Positions 30,966 to 40,297 of a stretch of 64,000 nt of DNA are shown here, one piece after another; the first letter of the stretch is position 1, and every line of letters begins with the position of its first letter. Where the stretch lies: NCBI RefSeq assembly GCF_006716235.1, contig NZ_VFOR01000001.1, positions 992,001 to 1,056,000 of the forward strand, read 5' to 3'. The notes under the pieces were generated by a model. The model saw only the letters and a list, made by a program, of their open reading frames with translations. It did not search any database and was not told the origin of the DNA. Source of the DNA: Propioniferax innocua. Lineage in GTDB: Bacteria; Actinomycetota; Actinomycetes; Propionibacteriales; Propionibacteriaceae. Both the position numbers and the translations under genes were made by a program.

Positions 30966-31276
30966 CCCTCCAGCGTTCCACCTCCGACCGCATGATCGCC
31001 GGCGTCTGCGGCGGCATCGCCGAGGAATACAACATCGACGCCACCCTCGTCCGCCTCATCACCGCAGCGATCGTGCTGTTCACCGGCGTCGGCCCCGCGC
31101 TGTACATCCTCGGCTGGATCCTCATGCCACAGGCCAACGGGCACATCATCGCCCAGGACGCGGTGAACCGGGCCTCGGACTGGACGAAGTCACGTAAGGA
31201 CAAGCACGGCGGCCAGCCCTACCCCGACCCCCATGCCGGACGTCAGTACATCCACAACGCCGACGACCTGCGCTGA
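30962..31276 (+). CDS. Small PspC domain protein
   Basis: 104 aa. A PspC domain fills residues 5-60 (STSDRMIAGVCGGIAEEYNI and the helix ALYILGWILMPQ), followed by a hydrophilic tail. The start overlaps the stop of the preceding PspC gene (ATGA), so it is translated with it. Stand-alone PspC proteins bind PspA or sense membrane damage in enterobacteria; no pspA is present in this window. A terminator follows. Confidence 0.88.
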   Translation: MTLQRSTSDRMIAGVCGGIAEEYNIDATLVRLITAAIVLFTGVGPALYILGWILMPQANGHIIAQDAVNRASDWTKSRKDKHGGQPYPDPHAGRQYIHNADDLR

Positions 31277-31332
31277 CCCCTCCGCGAGCCCGGTCAGCCA
31301 CGCATCCCGGTCAACGGGTGCTGAGACGGAAC

Positions 31333-31352
31333 GAGGGCGCCGCAGCGCCCTC
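31333..31352. terminator. Bidirectional terminator
   Basis: GAGGGCGC-CGCA-GCGCCCTC, between the convergent PspC gene and guaA. Confidence 0.75.
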
Positions 31353-31375
31353 ATCCCCTCACGGCTCTTCGCCGC

Positions 31376-32965
31376 TCACTCCCATTCGATGGTGCCCGGC
31401 GGCTTGCTGGTGACATCCAGCACGACGCGATTCACCTCGGGCACCTCGTTGGTGATGCGGGTGGAGATCCGCTCGAGCAGATCGAATGGCAGGCGGCTCC
31501 AGTCAGCGGTCATGGCGTCCTCACTCGTCACCGGACGCAGCACGATCGGATGCCCGTAGGTCCGCCCATCGCCCTGGACACCCACCGACCGCACGTCCGC
31601 CAGCAGCACCACCGGGAATTGCCAGACCTCGCCATCGAGCCCCGAAGCGGCGAGCTCGTGGCGGGCGATGGCATCGGCACGACGCAGGATCGCGAGGCGT
31701 TCGGCGTCGACCGCGCCCACGATGCGGATCGCCAGCCCGGGACCCGGGAAGGGGTGGCGGTTCACCATCTCCTCCGGCAGCCCCAGTTCACGCCCCACCG
31801 CACGGACCTCGTCCTTGAACAGGGTGCGCAGCGGCTCGATGAGCTTGAACTGCAGATCATCGGGCAGCCCGCCCACGTTGTGGTGGGACTTGATGTTGGC
31901 CGCACCCTCGCCGACGCCGGATTCGACGACATCGGGGTAGAGCGTCCCCTGAGCCAGGAAGTCGATGCCCCGATCATCGGCGATCTGACGCGTCGTGGCC
32001 TCGAAGGTGCGGATGAACTCACGTCCGATGATCTTGCGCTTCTGCTCGGGGTCGGTGACGCCGGCCAGATGGCCGAGGAACTGATCGGCGACGGAGGCCA
32101 CCACCAGATCGACGCCGGTCGCAGCCACGTAGTCACGTTCGACCTGTTCGGCCTCGCCCTCACGCAGCAGGCCGTGGTCGACGAAGACGCAGGTGAGCTG
32201 GTCACCGATCGCGCGCTGCACAAGGGCCGCCGCCACGGCCGAGTCGACGCCACCGGAGAGCGCGCAGAGGACGCGGCTGTCCCCCACCTCCTTGCGGATG
32301 GAGGCCACCGAGTCGGCGACGATGTTCGCCGGCGTCCAGTCGGCACGACAGCCCGCGATGTCGTGGAGGAACGCCTCGAGGATGCGCTGCCCATGCTCGG
32401 TGTGCAGAACCTCGGGGTGGAACTGCACACCGGCCAGGCGTCGTTCCGGATGCTCGAAGGCGGCGACGGGCGCGCCATCGGTGGACGCGAGCGTCGTGAA
32501 CCCCTCTGGTGCCGCGTGCACGGCGTCACCGTGACTCATCCAGGTGCGGAACTCGGCGTGCGCGCCGGGGAGGTCGAGGCCCGAGAACAGGGTTCCCGGC
32601 TCGGTGGCGCGCGTCGCGGTACGTCCGTATTCGCGTTGACCGGTCGCTGCCACGTGGCCGCCGAGGGCCTGGGCCATGGCCTGGAAGCCGTAACAGATGC
32701 CGAAGACCGCGACATCGGCGTCAAAGAGTGCGGCATCGATCTGCGGCGCACCCTCCACATGGACCGAGCTGGGGCCACCGGAGAGGATCACCGCCCGTGG
32801 CTTGTGTTCGAGGATCTGCTCGACCGACGCGGTGTGCGGCACGATGACCGAGAAGACATTGGCCTCCCGCACGCGACGGGCGATGAGCTGGGCGTACTGG
32901 GCTCCGAAATCGACCACCACGACGGTGTCATGGGCCTCGGCGTTCTGCTGCACGGTCTGGGACAT
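31376..32965 (-). CDS. guaA: GMP synthase (glutamine-hydrolysing)
   Basis: 529 aa. Converts XMP to GMP. N-terminal class I glutamine amidotransferase: [19 protein letters not shown], nucleophile Cys in [12 protein letters not shown], and [14 protein letters not shown]. The PP-loop ATP pyrophosphatase motif is [14 protein letters not shown], and the C-terminal dimerisation domain ends in KPPGTIEWE, the standard end of the family. The start MSQTVQQN at 32965 is preferred. guaB and guaB3 are 25 kb away, so the guanine branch is split into two loci. Confidence 0.97.
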   Translation of the reverse strand: MSQTVQQNAEAHDTVVVVDFGAQYAQLIARRVREANVFSVIVPHTASVEQILEHKPRAVILSGGPSSVHVEGAPQIDAALFDADVAVFGICYGFQAMAQALGGHVAATGQREYGRTATRATEPGTLFSGLDLPGAHAEFRTWMSHGDAVHAAPEGFTTLASTDGAPVAAFEHPERRLAGVQFHPEVLHTEHGQRILEAFLHDIAGCRADWTPANIVADSVASIRKEVGDSRVLCALSGGVDSAVAAALVQRAIGDQLTCVFVDHGLLREGEAEQVERDYVAATGVDLVVASVADQFLGHLAGVTDPEQKRKIIGREFIRTFEATTRQIADDRGIDFLAQGTLYPDVVESGVGEGAANIKSHHNVGGLPDDLQFKLIEPLRTLFKDEVRAVGRELGLPEEMVNRHPFPGPGLAIRIVGAVDAERLAILRRADAIARHELAASGLDGEVWQFPVVLLADVRSVGVQGDGRTYGHPIVLRPVTSEDAMTADWSRLPFDLLERISTRITNEVPEVNRVVLDVTSKPPGTIEWE

Positions 32966-33071
32966 GGGAACGATTCTAGGGCCTTCGCGGCACTGCTCGA
33001 CACCTCGAGGGCCCAAGGCCCGACCGCGATCACTTCTTCACCCGGGCCGCCGCACATGGCAGTGTTGAGGC

Positions 33072-34724
33072 ATGGACACCGACGTCATCATCATCGGGGC
33101 CGGGCTCTCCGGTCTCGTCACCGCCGTGACCGCCGCGAGTGCTGGACGGCGGGTGACAATCCTCGACAGGGAAGGGCCACAGTCGATCGGCGGCCAGGCC
33201 TTCTGGTCGTTCGGCGGGCTCTTCCTGGTCGATTCCCCCGAGCAGCGTCGACTGGGCGTGCGGGACAACGCCGAGCTGGCACTCGCGGACTGGCTCGGCT
33301 CAGCCGGATTCGACGGCCCACAGGATCACTGGCCGCGCAAGTGGGCCGAGGCATACGTGGATTTCGCCGCAGGCGAGAAACGTCGCTGGCTGCGTGATCA
33401 GGGAATCGGCCTGTTCCCGCTGGTGCAGTGGGCCGAACGCGGCGGGCAGACCTTCGGTGCACACGGCAACTCGGTTCCGCGTTTCCACATCACATGGGGT
33501 ACTGGGCCGGGGCTGGTGGAACCGTTCGCGCGCCAGGTGGCCGCGTCACCGCACATCGAGTTCCGTGGACGCCGGTACGTCACCGAGATGTCGCACGACG
33601 CGAGCGGATGGCACGTGGGAGGGGACATACTGGCTGACGACGACGCAGAACGCGGGCGCCCCACCAGCACCGAAGTGGTGGGCCGGTTCGATCTGCGTGC
33701 CCAAGCTGTGGTGGTGGCCTCCGGCGGCATCGGCGGAAACATCGATCTGGTGCGCGAACTGTGGCCGTGGGGCTCTCCCCCATCGGCCGAATCCATGGTG
33801 CAGGGCGTCCCCGACTACGTGGACGGATCGATGCTGCCCATCACCGAAGCCGCCGGCGGACGCCTGATAAACCGCGACCGCATGTGGCACTACCCCGAGG
33901 GACTGCGTAACCACGACCCGCTGTGGACCAAGCACGGCATCCGCATCCTCCCGGGGCCCTCGTCGCTGTGGCTGGACGCCGACGGGGCACGGCTCCCGGC
34001 GCCGAACTATCCCGGTTTCGACGCCCTGGGAACGCTTCAGGAGGCGACCGCACGCGGAGACCATTCCTGGTTCGTGCTGGACGAGGCCACGATCGCGAAG
34101 GAGTTCGCCCTGTCGGGTTCGGAGCAGAATGCCGACCTGACGGGCAAGGACGTCGCGGCACTGTCGAAACGCCTGCGGCCGGGGCCGACACCGGAGGTTC
34201 AGGCGTTCATCGACGCCGGACTCGACATCGTGGTGGCCGACACCGTCGCCGATCTCGCTCGACGGATGAACGAGCTGGTCGGAGCAGACCGTATCGATGC
34301 CTCCGAGCTGATGCAGGTGATCACCGCCCGCGACGAGCAGGTGGCGTCGAAACTGGGCAAGGACCCCCAAGTGGTGGCCACGCGAGCCGCACGATCGTTC
34401 TTCAGCGACCGAGTGATGCGGGTCGTCCCACCGCACCGCCTGCTGGATCCGGGGAGGCCGGGACATCACGGCTCGGGCGGACGCCTGATCGCTGCACGTT
34501 TGCACACCCTGACCCGCAAGACGCTGGGCGGCATCGAGACCGATCTCGATGCGCGGGCGCTGGGCGTCGACGGTCAACCTGTGCCCGGACTGTATGCGGT
34601 GGGCGAAGCCGCAGGTTTCGGGGGCGGCGGGGTGCATGGGCACAAGGCGCTGGAGGGCACCTTCCTCGGGGGCTGCCTGTTCAGCGGGCGTCGAGCCGGA
34701 TCTGCGTTGGCGCGGGATCTTTGA
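33072..34724 (+). CDS. FAD-binding dehydrogenase (fumarate reductase/KstD-like fold)
   Basis: 550 aa flavoprotein. The N-terminal FAD-binding motif is DVIIIGAGLSGLVTAVTAAS; a second glycine-rich motif (VVVASGGIGGNIDLVRELW) and the C-terminal VGEAAGFGGGGVHGHKALEG complete the flavin site. It resembles the conserved actinobacterial group typified by Rv0785, annotated simply as FAD-binding dehydrogenase and related to 3-ketosteroid dehydrogenases. The substrate is unknown; no steroid or fumarate genes are nearby. Divergent from guaA with a 106-bp gap; start at the first ATG before the Rossmann motif. Confidence 0.85.
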   Translation: MDTDVIIIGAGLSGLVTAVTAASAGRRVTILDREGPQSIGGQAFWSFGGLFLVDSPEQRRLGVRDNAELALADWLGSAGFDGPQDHWPRKWAEAYVDFAAGEKRRWLRDQGIGLFPLVQWAERGGQTFGAHGNSVPRFHITWGTGPGLVEPFARQVAASPHIEFRGRRYVTEMSHDASGWHVGGDILADDDAERGRPTSTEVVGRFDLRAQAVVVASGGIGGNIDLVRELWPWGSPPSAESMVQGVPDYVDGSMLPITEAAGGRLINRDRMWHYPEGLRNHDPLWTKHGIRILPGPSSLWLDADGARLPAPNYPGFDALGTLQEATARGDHSWFVLDEATIAKEFALSGSEQNADLTGKDVAALSKRLRPGPTPEVQAFIDAGLDIVVADTVADLARRMNELVGADRIDASELMQVITARDEQVASKLGKDPQVVATRAARSFFSDRVMRVVPPHRLLDPGRPGHHGSGGRLIAARLHTLTRKTLGGIETDLDARALGVDGQPVPGLYAVGEAAGFGGGGVHGHKALEGTFLGGCLFSGRRAGSALARDL

Positions 34725-34871
34725 GCCGGCCTGCCGAGCCCCGCACTGCCGTCTCCATCAGCAATGCAGATCCCGCGCCCGGCCCTCTGACCCCTCCCAC
34801 CGCAACGATGTGATGCGTCTCACACGGAGCCGAATTGGAATTATCGGCCCATTAGGATCTTTAATAGGTCT

Positions 34872-35798
34872 ATGAAGATCTTCGACAACGTCACTCAGGT
34901 GGTCGGCAACACGCCACTCGTACGCATCAACAGCCTCAACAAGGGCGACGCGAACGTCTACGCAAAACTCGAATTCACCAACCCCGCCAGCAGCGTCAAG
35001 GATCGCATCGGCGTCGCCATGGTGGACGCCGCCGAACGTTCGGGACAGCTCAAGCCCGGCGGAACCATCGTCGAGGGGACCTCGGGCAACACCGGCATCG
35101 CTCTGGCGATGGTGGGCGCGGCACGTGGCTACAAGGTCGTGCTGGCGATGCCCGAAACCATGTCGAAGGAACGTCGCGCCCTGCTGCGCGCCTTCGGGGC
35201 CGAGCTGGTGCTGACCCCGGCCTCCGAAGGCATCAAGGGCGCGGTCGATGCCGCCCAGCGCATCGCCGAAGAACGCGGCGGCGTTCGGGTCGACCAGTTC
35301 TCCAACGAGGCGAACTCGCAGGTGCATCGCGAGACGACCGCCGAGGAGATCTGGACGGACACCGACGGCACCATCGACTATTTCGTGGCCGGTGTCGGCA
35401 CCGGCGGGACCATCACCGGCGTCGGCGAGGTGCTGAAGGAGCGTAAGCCTGAGGTGAAGGTCATCGCGGTGGAGCCCTTCGAATCGCAGCTGCTCGGCAG
35501 GGGCACCCCCGGGCCGCACAAGATCCAGGGCATCGGCACCAACTTCGTGCCCCCGATCCTGCATCGCGACGTGATCGACGAAATTCTCGCCGTGGACATC
35601 GACACGTCCCTCGACACGGCCAAGGCCGCAGCCCAGAACGAAGGCCTGCTCGTCGGCATCTCCTCGGGCGCAGCACTGCACGCGGCCCTGGAGGTGGCAA
35701 AACGCCCCGAGGCCGCGGGCAAGAACATCGTGGTCATCATCCCGTCGTTCGGCGAGCGGTATCTCTCCACACCGCTGTACGCCGACCTCATGGACTGA
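34872..35798 (+). CDS. cysK: Cysteine synthase A (O-acetylserine sulfhydrylase)
   Basis: 308 aa PLP enzyme making cysteine from O-acetylserine and sulfide. The PLP Lys is in [14 protein letters not shown]; the substrate-binding loop is [16 protein letters not shown], the phosphate-binding Gly-rich loop is [15 protein letters not shown], and [13 protein letters not shown] is at the C-terminus. No cysE is adjacent. The 147 bp upstream is more AT-rich than its surroundings (ATTGGAATTATCGG, TTTAATAG), as expected of a promoter, but no clear -35/-10 pair could be chosen and no strong RBS is seen. Confidence 0.96.
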   Translation: MKIFDNVTQVVGNTPLVRINSLNKGDANVYAKLEFTNPASSVKDRIGVAMVDAAERSGQLKPGGTIVEGTSGNTGIALAMVGAARGYKVVLAMPETMSKERRALLRAFGAELVLTPASEGIKGAVDAAQRIAEERGGVRVDQFSNEANSQVHRETTAEEIWTDTDGTIDYFVAGVGTGGTITGVGEVLKERKPEVKVIAVEPFESQLLGRGTPGPHKIQGIGTNFVPPILHRDVIDEILAVDIDTSLDTAKAAAQNEGLLVGISSGAALHAALEVAKRPEAAGKNIVVIIPSFGERYLSTPLYADLMD

Positions 35799-35814
35799 TC
35801 CCCCAAGCCCCTTC

Positions 35815-35858
35815 CGCCTCGATGTTGTGCCGCGTCTATTCGGCACAACGTCGAGGCG
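35815..35858. repeat. Dispersed hairpin repeat, copy C
   Basis: An 18-bp stem with a single G-U pair (35815-35832 with 35841-35858) and the loop CGTCTATT. It keeps the family core but has different outer arms (CGCCTCGA/TCGAGGCG instead of CCACCTCTAC/GTAGAGGTGG), so the pairing is preserved by matching changes. Located between convergent cysK and the thioesterase gene, where it may also end transcription. Confidence 0.85.
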
Positions 35859-35864
35859 GGCTGC

Positions 35865-36311
35865 TCAGGGCTGCTTCAGCTTGATCGAACGGCCCGTCCA
35901 ATCGGGCGCCACCGTGCCGAGGTCGGCGATGCGTGCAGCGATGGCCTCGGGGAACGGAGCGGTCGAGGCCGGTTCGCCGGCGACGTGAAGAGCCATGATC
36001 TCCTCGGTCGCCACGACGTTTCCGTCCACCACCATCTCGTGGGCCAGATGCAATTTCTTGGCCCCGGCAGTGACCACCCCACTGCGCACCGTCACCTGCG
36101 CATCACCCGACACCTCTCTCAGGTACCGCACGTGGGCCTCCACCGTGTACAGCGAAGCGTTCTGCTCGGAACGGTACTGCTCATCAATGCCGGTGAGGTC
36201 CATCACCGCATCGGTGGCGAACCCGAACAGCAGCACGTAGTAGGCCTCGGAGAGGTGTCCGTTGTAGTCGATCCACTCCGGCTCGATGCCACGATGCAGC
36301 ACCTCACGCAT
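35865..36311 (-). CDS. Acyl-CoA thioesterase (4HBT hotdog fold), probable betainyl-CoA thioesterase
   Basis: 148 aa. The N-terminal EPEWIDYNGHLSEAYYVLLF carries the Asp/Asn-Gly-His signature of 4-hydroxybenzoyl-CoA-type thioesterases. In known carnitine degraders (Pseudomonas CdhB; also as a C-terminal fusion to carnitine dehydrogenase) such an enzyme releases glycine betaine from betainyl-CoA. Here it directly follows the dehydrogenase gene, overlapping it by eight bases, which supports that role. Start 36311 has AGGAGGG. Last gene of the operon, ending at a hairpin repeat. Confidence 0.82.
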   Translation of the reverse strand: MREVLHRGIEPEWIDYNGHLSEAYYVLLFGFATDAVMDLTGIDEQYRSEQNASLYTVEAHVRYLREVSGDAQVTVRSGVVTAGAKKLHLAHEMVVDGNVVATEEIMALHVAGEPASTAPFPEAIAARIADLGTVAPDWTGRSIKLKQP

Positions 36312-37311
36312 GCGGGGGCCCTCCTGGTCCTTCACCCTCGTCACCGGCTCCACCGTTGCCCTCATCAGCCCGGATCTGGTCGATGATGCGGCGGATCGCG
36401 ATGATGGACCGATCACGCTGCGCAATGAGATCGGCGACGCTGCGGCCCTGCGCTTCCTCGTCGATGCCGGCGACGACGCGATCGCGTAGTTCACCTGTCA
36501 GCTCGGGGGCGCCCAACCGCGTCCACGGGGACTTCAGCGACGGGCCGAAGTGGTCGAGCATGTGCGCCATCCCGCCGGGACCACCAGCCAGATGGAAGGT
36601 CAGCATCGGCCCCTGCAACGGCCAACGCAACCCCGGCCCCTCGGTGATGGAGAGGTCGATCTGTTCGACGGTGGCCTCACCGTTCTCGATCATGTGCAGC
36701 GCCTCACGCCACATGGCTTCCTGGAGTCGGTTGGCGATGAACCCCGGAACCTCACGTTCCATGGTGATCACCGACTTGCCGATGTGCTCGTACCAACCCG
36801 AGGCCCATGTCACAGCGTCGGCGTCCGATCCCTCGCCCCCGACGACCTCGACCAATGGGATCAGGTACGGCGGGTTGAACGGGTGCCCCACCACGAACCG
36901 GCCCGGATCGTTCAGCTCGGTGGCCATCTCCGTCATGGAGTAACCGGAGGTCGAGGACCCCACCACCACACCGGGGGCCAGCGCCGCCTCGATCCTGGCG
37001 AACAGTTCACGCTTCAGGGTGAGGTCCTCCGGCGCGCTCTCCTGCACGAAGCCGACGCCGTCCAGGGCCTCGGCCAGATCCGAGTGCACCGTGACCGCAT
37101 GCGGGTCGGCGCCCTCGGCGAGCCCAAGCTCGGTGAGGGCGGGCCAGGCCATGTCGATGAGCGTGCGGAGCTTCTCCTCGGCGTCCGGCGAGGGATCCCA
37201 GGCCTTCACCCGGTAACCGCGCGCCAGGAAGTGGGCCACCCAGCCCCCGCCGATGGTGCCGACGCCGACGCAGCCGATCGTGGTGACGTCATCGAATGCG
37301 GGAAGGTTCAT
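36304..37311 (-). CDS. cdhA: L-carnitine 3-dehydrogenase (3-hydroxyacyl-CoA dehydrogenase fold)
   Basis: 335 aa. Rossmann motif IGCVGVGTIGGGWVAHFLAR at the N-terminus; the family-specific SSTSGYSMTEMA and VVGHPFNPPYLIPLVEVVGG segments contain the catalytic His. It resembles L-carnitine dehydrogenase (NAD+, carnitine to 3-dehydrocarnitine) more than fatty-acid enzymes, since the canonical 3HCDH C-terminal domain is adapted and no enoyl-CoA hydratase is fused. Neighbours agree: a BKACE gene upstream (ATGA overlap) and a hotdog thioesterase downstream. Function inferred from motif plus context. Confidence 0.85.
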   Translation of the reverse strand: MNLPAFDDVTTIGCVGVGTIGGGWVAHFLARGYRVKAWDPSPDAEEKLRTLIDMAWPALTELGLAEGADPHAVTVHSDLAEALDGVGFVQESAPEDLTLKRELFARIEAALAPGVVVGSSTSGYSMTEMATELNDPGRFVVGHPFNPPYLIPLVEVVGGEGSDADAVTWASGWYEHIGKSVITMEREVPGFIANRLQEAMWREALHMIENGEATVEQIDLSITEGPGLRWPLQGPMLTFHLAGGPGGMAHMLDHFGPSLKSPWTRLGAPELTGELRDRVVAGIDEEAQGRSVADLIAQRDRSIIAIRRIIDQIRADEGNGGAGDEGEGPGGPPHA

Positions 37312-38195
37312 CGAGCACCTCCGAGATTGAGCAGCTCACGGGCTTCGTCAGGGGTGGCGACCTGTTCACCGAGCGAATCGATGATGCCCACGGCCTTCTC
37401 CACCAACTGTGCGTTGGTGGCCTTGACGCCTTTGCGCAGGTACAGGTTGTCCTCGAGCCCGACGCGCACGTGCCCGCCGAGCAACACCGACTGGGCCACC
37501 CACGGGAACTGGTTGCGCCCGATGGCGAAGGACGCCCACTGCGCGCCCTCCGGCAGGAGCTTGACCATGGACTCCAGCAGGCCCGGGTCGGCAGGCGCAC
37601 CGTAGGGGATGCCCATGCACAGCTGGTAGAGCGGCGGCGGATCGAGCAGGCCCTCGGCGACCATGACGTTGGCGAACCAGAGGTTTCCGGTGTCGAAGAT
37701 CTCCATCTCGGGCTTCACGCCCAGATCACGGATGGCCGCGGCCCCCTGTCGAAGCATGTCGGGCGTGGAGACGTAGACCATGCTGCCCTCACCGAAGTTG
37801 AGCGATCCGCAGTCGATGGTGCACATCTCGGGACGCAGTTCGGTCACGTGGGCCAGACGCTCGGTCTGGTTGACCAGGTCGGTGCCCTCGAGCGGCTGCA
37901 GGGGGTTCTCGGGATCGAGCATGAGATCACCACCCATGCCGGCGGTGGTGTTGATCACCGGGTTGACGTCGCTGGCGGCGATGCGCTCCAGCACCTCTCG
38001 GTAATACTCCACCTTCCGCGAGCCCTGCCCGGTCTCGGGCTCGCGCACGTGGATGTGCACCACCGACGCGCCCGCACGGGCGGCGGCGATGGCGTCGTCG
38101 GCGATCTGTTCCGGGGTCACCGGGACGTTCTCGCTCTTGGTCGTGGTCTCACCGGCACCGGTCAGGGCACAGGTCAAGATCACCTTGCGGCTCAT
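37308..38195 (-). CDS. cdhC: BKACE family beta-keto acid cleavage enzyme, probably acting on dehydrocarnitine
   Basis: 295 aa (DUF849). Zn2+-dependent Claisen-type enzyme: beta-keto acid + acetyl-CoA gives a new acyl-CoA + acetoacetate. The metal ligands lie in ASVVHIHVREPETGQGS (two His); VINTTAGMGGDLML, PEMCTIDCGSLNFG and GGHVRVGLEDNLYL are also diagnostic. Members next to carnitine dehydrogenase convert 3-dehydrocarnitine to betainyl-CoA and acetoacetate, the most likely reaction here. The start MSRKVILTCALTGAGE at 38195 has AAGGAAGGA. Precedes cdhA with ATGA overlap. Confidence 0.85.
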   Translation of the reverse strand: MSRKVILTCALTGAGETTTKSENVPVTPEQIADDAIAAARAGASVVHIHVREPETGQGSRKVEYYREVLERIAASDVNPVINTTAGMGGDLMLDPENPLQPLEGTDLVNQTERLAHVTELRPEMCTIDCGSLNFGEGSMVYVSTPDMLRQGAAAIRDLGVKPEMEIFDTGNLWFANVMVAEGLLDPPPLYQLCMGIPYGAPADPGLLESMVKLLPEGAQWASFAIGRNQFPWVAQSVLLGGHVRVGLEDNLYLRKGVKATNAQLVEKAVGIIDSLGEQVATPDEARELLNLGGAR

Positions 38196-38217
38196 GGCAG
38201 AGGTCCTTCCTTCGGGG

Positions 38218-39132
38218 TCATCGGTCGGAGGGGGTGGTGGATTCGGCGCCGGGAACGAGCACGGCGTGCTCGAGATAGGCGCGGACCCGGCGGTGGAGGG
38301 TGGCGGCATCGATCGTGCCCATCAGCATCTGGAGACCCAGGCCGTCGAACAGAGCGGTGAGTTCACCCACCAGATCATCCAGCGGGCGATCCTGCACCAC
38401 GCCTGCGTTCTGACATTCACGCAGCACATTGGCAACGGTGGCAGTCCAGCGTCGGTAGGCATCGGCGTGGCTCTCCCGCGAGCGCGGATCGGTGATCGAG
38501 ACCGCCCACACCTGCAACCAGATCGACCACTCCAACCGCATCTGTTCATCGGCATCGGGGGCCTGGATCGTCAAAAGGTGCAGCAGTCGGTCGCGGGCAT
38601 GTCCCAGGGTCCCGAAGTCTGCTGTCTGACGGTCATAGGCATCCTTGACGCTGACCCGCAGGCATTCATCGAGCAATTCTCGTTTGCTGCCGAAGTAGTA
38701 GGCGATCATCGACGGGCTGACGCCGGCGGCGTCGGCGATCTCCGAAAGACCGACCCCCGGGTAGCCGCCCTCGGCGAACAACCGCCACGCCACGGCGAGC
38801 ACCTCTCTACGGCGGCGCTGTTTCTGTGGGGTCTCCCGGATACGTCTCGGCATCGCCGCTGGCGGAGCGACGGCCGATCCGCTCTCGCTGCCTTCCACAC
38901 CGGTGAGCAGCCAGTGGACCGTGACATCGGCGGTGGCGGCGATCGCCTTCAACTCGTCGGCGGTGAAGCGTCGACGCCCGCTGAGCGACTTGGAGAGCTT
39001 GGTGGCATCGAGGTCGATGGCCTCGGCGAAAGCCCGTTGGGTATAGCCACTCGCAGCGATACAGCCACGAGCACGGGCGCCGATCTCGGCGTCGGAGGCG
39101 ACCGGCAAGGGTCCTTCGGATGCCACAGCCAT
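38218..39132 (-). CDS. XRE-TetR fusion transcription regulator
   Basis: 304 aa with two different DNA-binding domains. Residues 15-77 form a Cro/CI-type helix-turn-helix (YTQRAFAEAIDLDATKLSKS, then ELKAIAATADVTVHWLLTG). Residues 108-152 are a TetR N-terminal domain (GVGLSEIADAAGVSPSMIAY and YFGSKRELLDECL), followed by an all-helical ligand-binding domain resembling BetI-type regulators. The gene lies inside the putative carnitine operon, 4 nt after the serine hydrolase and 22 nt before the BKACE gene, so it most likely controls this unit. RBS weak. Confidence 0.82.
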   Translation of the reverse strand: MAVASEGPLPVASDAEIGARARGCIAASGYTQRAFAEAIDLDATKLSKSLSGRRRFTADELKAIAATADVTVHWLLTGVEGSESGSAVAPPAAMPRRIRETPQKQRRRREVLAVAWRLFAEGGYPGVGLSEIADAAGVSPSMIAYYFGSKRELLDECLRVSVKDAYDRQTADFGTLGHARDRLLHLLTIQAPDADEQMRLEWSIWLQVWAVSITDPRSRESHADAYRRWTATVANVLRECQNAGVVQDRPLDDLVGELTALFDGLGLQMLMGTIDAATLHRRVRAYLEHAVLVPGAESTTPSDR

Positions 39133-39136
39133 GACG

Positions 39137-40297
39137 CTAACGGGCCTCGATCGCCGATGCGAGCGCTTCGAGCAAATCCTTGGCCCGTCGGTCGACATCC
39201 TCGCTCTGCATCTCGTTGAGCAGGAACGAAAAACCGATCCCGTGGTCGGGCCAGGCCCCGTGCAGCCCGCCACCAGCGCCGGTGTGGCCGAACGCGGGAC
39301 GCACCGCGCCGTAGGTCCCGATGGGGTCGTCGAGCTCATAGCCCAGACCGAATCGGACCGGGCGGTCGTTGATGGCGTCGGTCCCCTCCGACCAGGTACG
39401 GGTGGCGAGCTCGCGCGTCGCGGCGCTGATGACGCTCTCCCCGCCGGCGATCAGGGAATACAGACGCGACATGGCGTCGGCGCTGCCGATGCCGCCCCCT
39501 GCGGAGAGTTCGGCGGCGTGGTGTTCGCGTTCGTTGACCGAGAGCCTCTCGCCGAGCAGGGAGCTGCCGTACATGCGGTCGACGATGCGGCGACGCTCGG
39601 GATCATCCTTCAGGAACGTCGAGACGCGGTAGCCGTCGGCGCGGTGGATCGTGGCCACACGCGGCTCCTCCGATTCGGGAAGACCCAGATGGATGTCGAG
39701 GCCATGGGGTGTGGCCAGTCGTTCCCGGACAAGGTCCCCCACGCTCCGCCCGGTGACACGACGCAGGATCTCGGTCATCAGATACCCGTACGTGATCGCG
39801 TGATAGGCGACCCTGTCCCCCGGCTCCCACAACGGCTCCTGCGCAGCGAGGCGTTCGGCCATCAAAGCGTTGTCGAGTTGTTCATCCCCCACCGGGGCGG
39901 GGTCGACGTACACCAACCCGACAGTGTGCGAGAGCACATGATGGACGCGGACCTCGGCCTTGCCGGCCTGTGCGAACTCGGGCCACAGGTCGGCGACGCG
40001 CGCCTGCGGATCGAGCTCTCCGCGGTCGATCGAGATCGCCGCGAGCGTGGCCACCAGTCCCTTGGTGCCCGAGAAGAGCACGGCCAGCGTCGATTCCGTC
40101 CACGGTCGGGCGCCACCGCGTTCGGTGGTCCCGCCATACATCTGCACCAACGGTTCACCGTCACGGTGGACGCTGAACGCCATGCCACCCGACCCGGCCT
40201 GCACGTGTCGGGAGAAGACCTCGGCGAGTTCCTCGGTGGGGATCTGCTCGTGGTCGACGATCGTCACCGGCGTCTGGGCGTCAGAGATCTGGGGCAT
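39137..40297 (-). CDS. Serine hydrolase of the beta-lactamase/esterase (class C-like) family
   Basis: 386 aa. The nucleophile motif SGTKGLVATL is an SxxK site; a Tyr motif is found in AYHAITYGYLMTEIL and the third box is HTGAGG. No signal peptide, so it is cytoplasmic, which argues against a role in antibiotic resistance; EstB-like esterases share this profile. It overlaps the ABC ATPase by 17 bases and precedes the XRE-TetR gene. Possible role, by context only: release of free carnitine or another substrate from an imported ester. Confidence 0.82.
   Translation of the reverse strand: MPQISDAQTPVTIVDHEQIPTEELAEVFSRHVQAGSGGMAFSVHRDGEPLVQMYGGTTERGGARPWTESTLAVLFSGTKGLVATLAAISIDRGELDPQARVADLWPEFAQAGKAEVRVHHVLSHTVGLVYVDPAPVGDEQLDNALMAERLAAQEPLWEPGDRVAYHAITYGYLMTEILRRVTGRSVGDLVRERLATPHGLDIHLGLPESEEPRVATIHRADGYRVSTFLKDDPERRRIVDRMYGSSLLGERLSVNEREHHAAELSAGGGIGSADAMSRLYSLIAGGESVISAATRELATRTWSEGTDAINDRPVRFGLGYELDDPIGTYGAVRPAFGHTGAGGGLHGAWPDHGIGFSFLLNEMQSEDVDRRAKDLLEALASAIEAR

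Noticed and set aside
36304-37311. Fatty-acid beta-oxidation 3-hydroxyacyl-CoA dehydrogenase
   Set aside because: No enoyl-CoA hydratase, thiolase or acyl-CoA ligase nearby; BKACE and hotdog thioesterase neighbours point to carnitine dehydrogenase.
39137-40297. Beta-lactamase resistance gene
   Set aside because: No signal peptide and cytoplasmic operon context; the motifs fit EstB-like esterases better.
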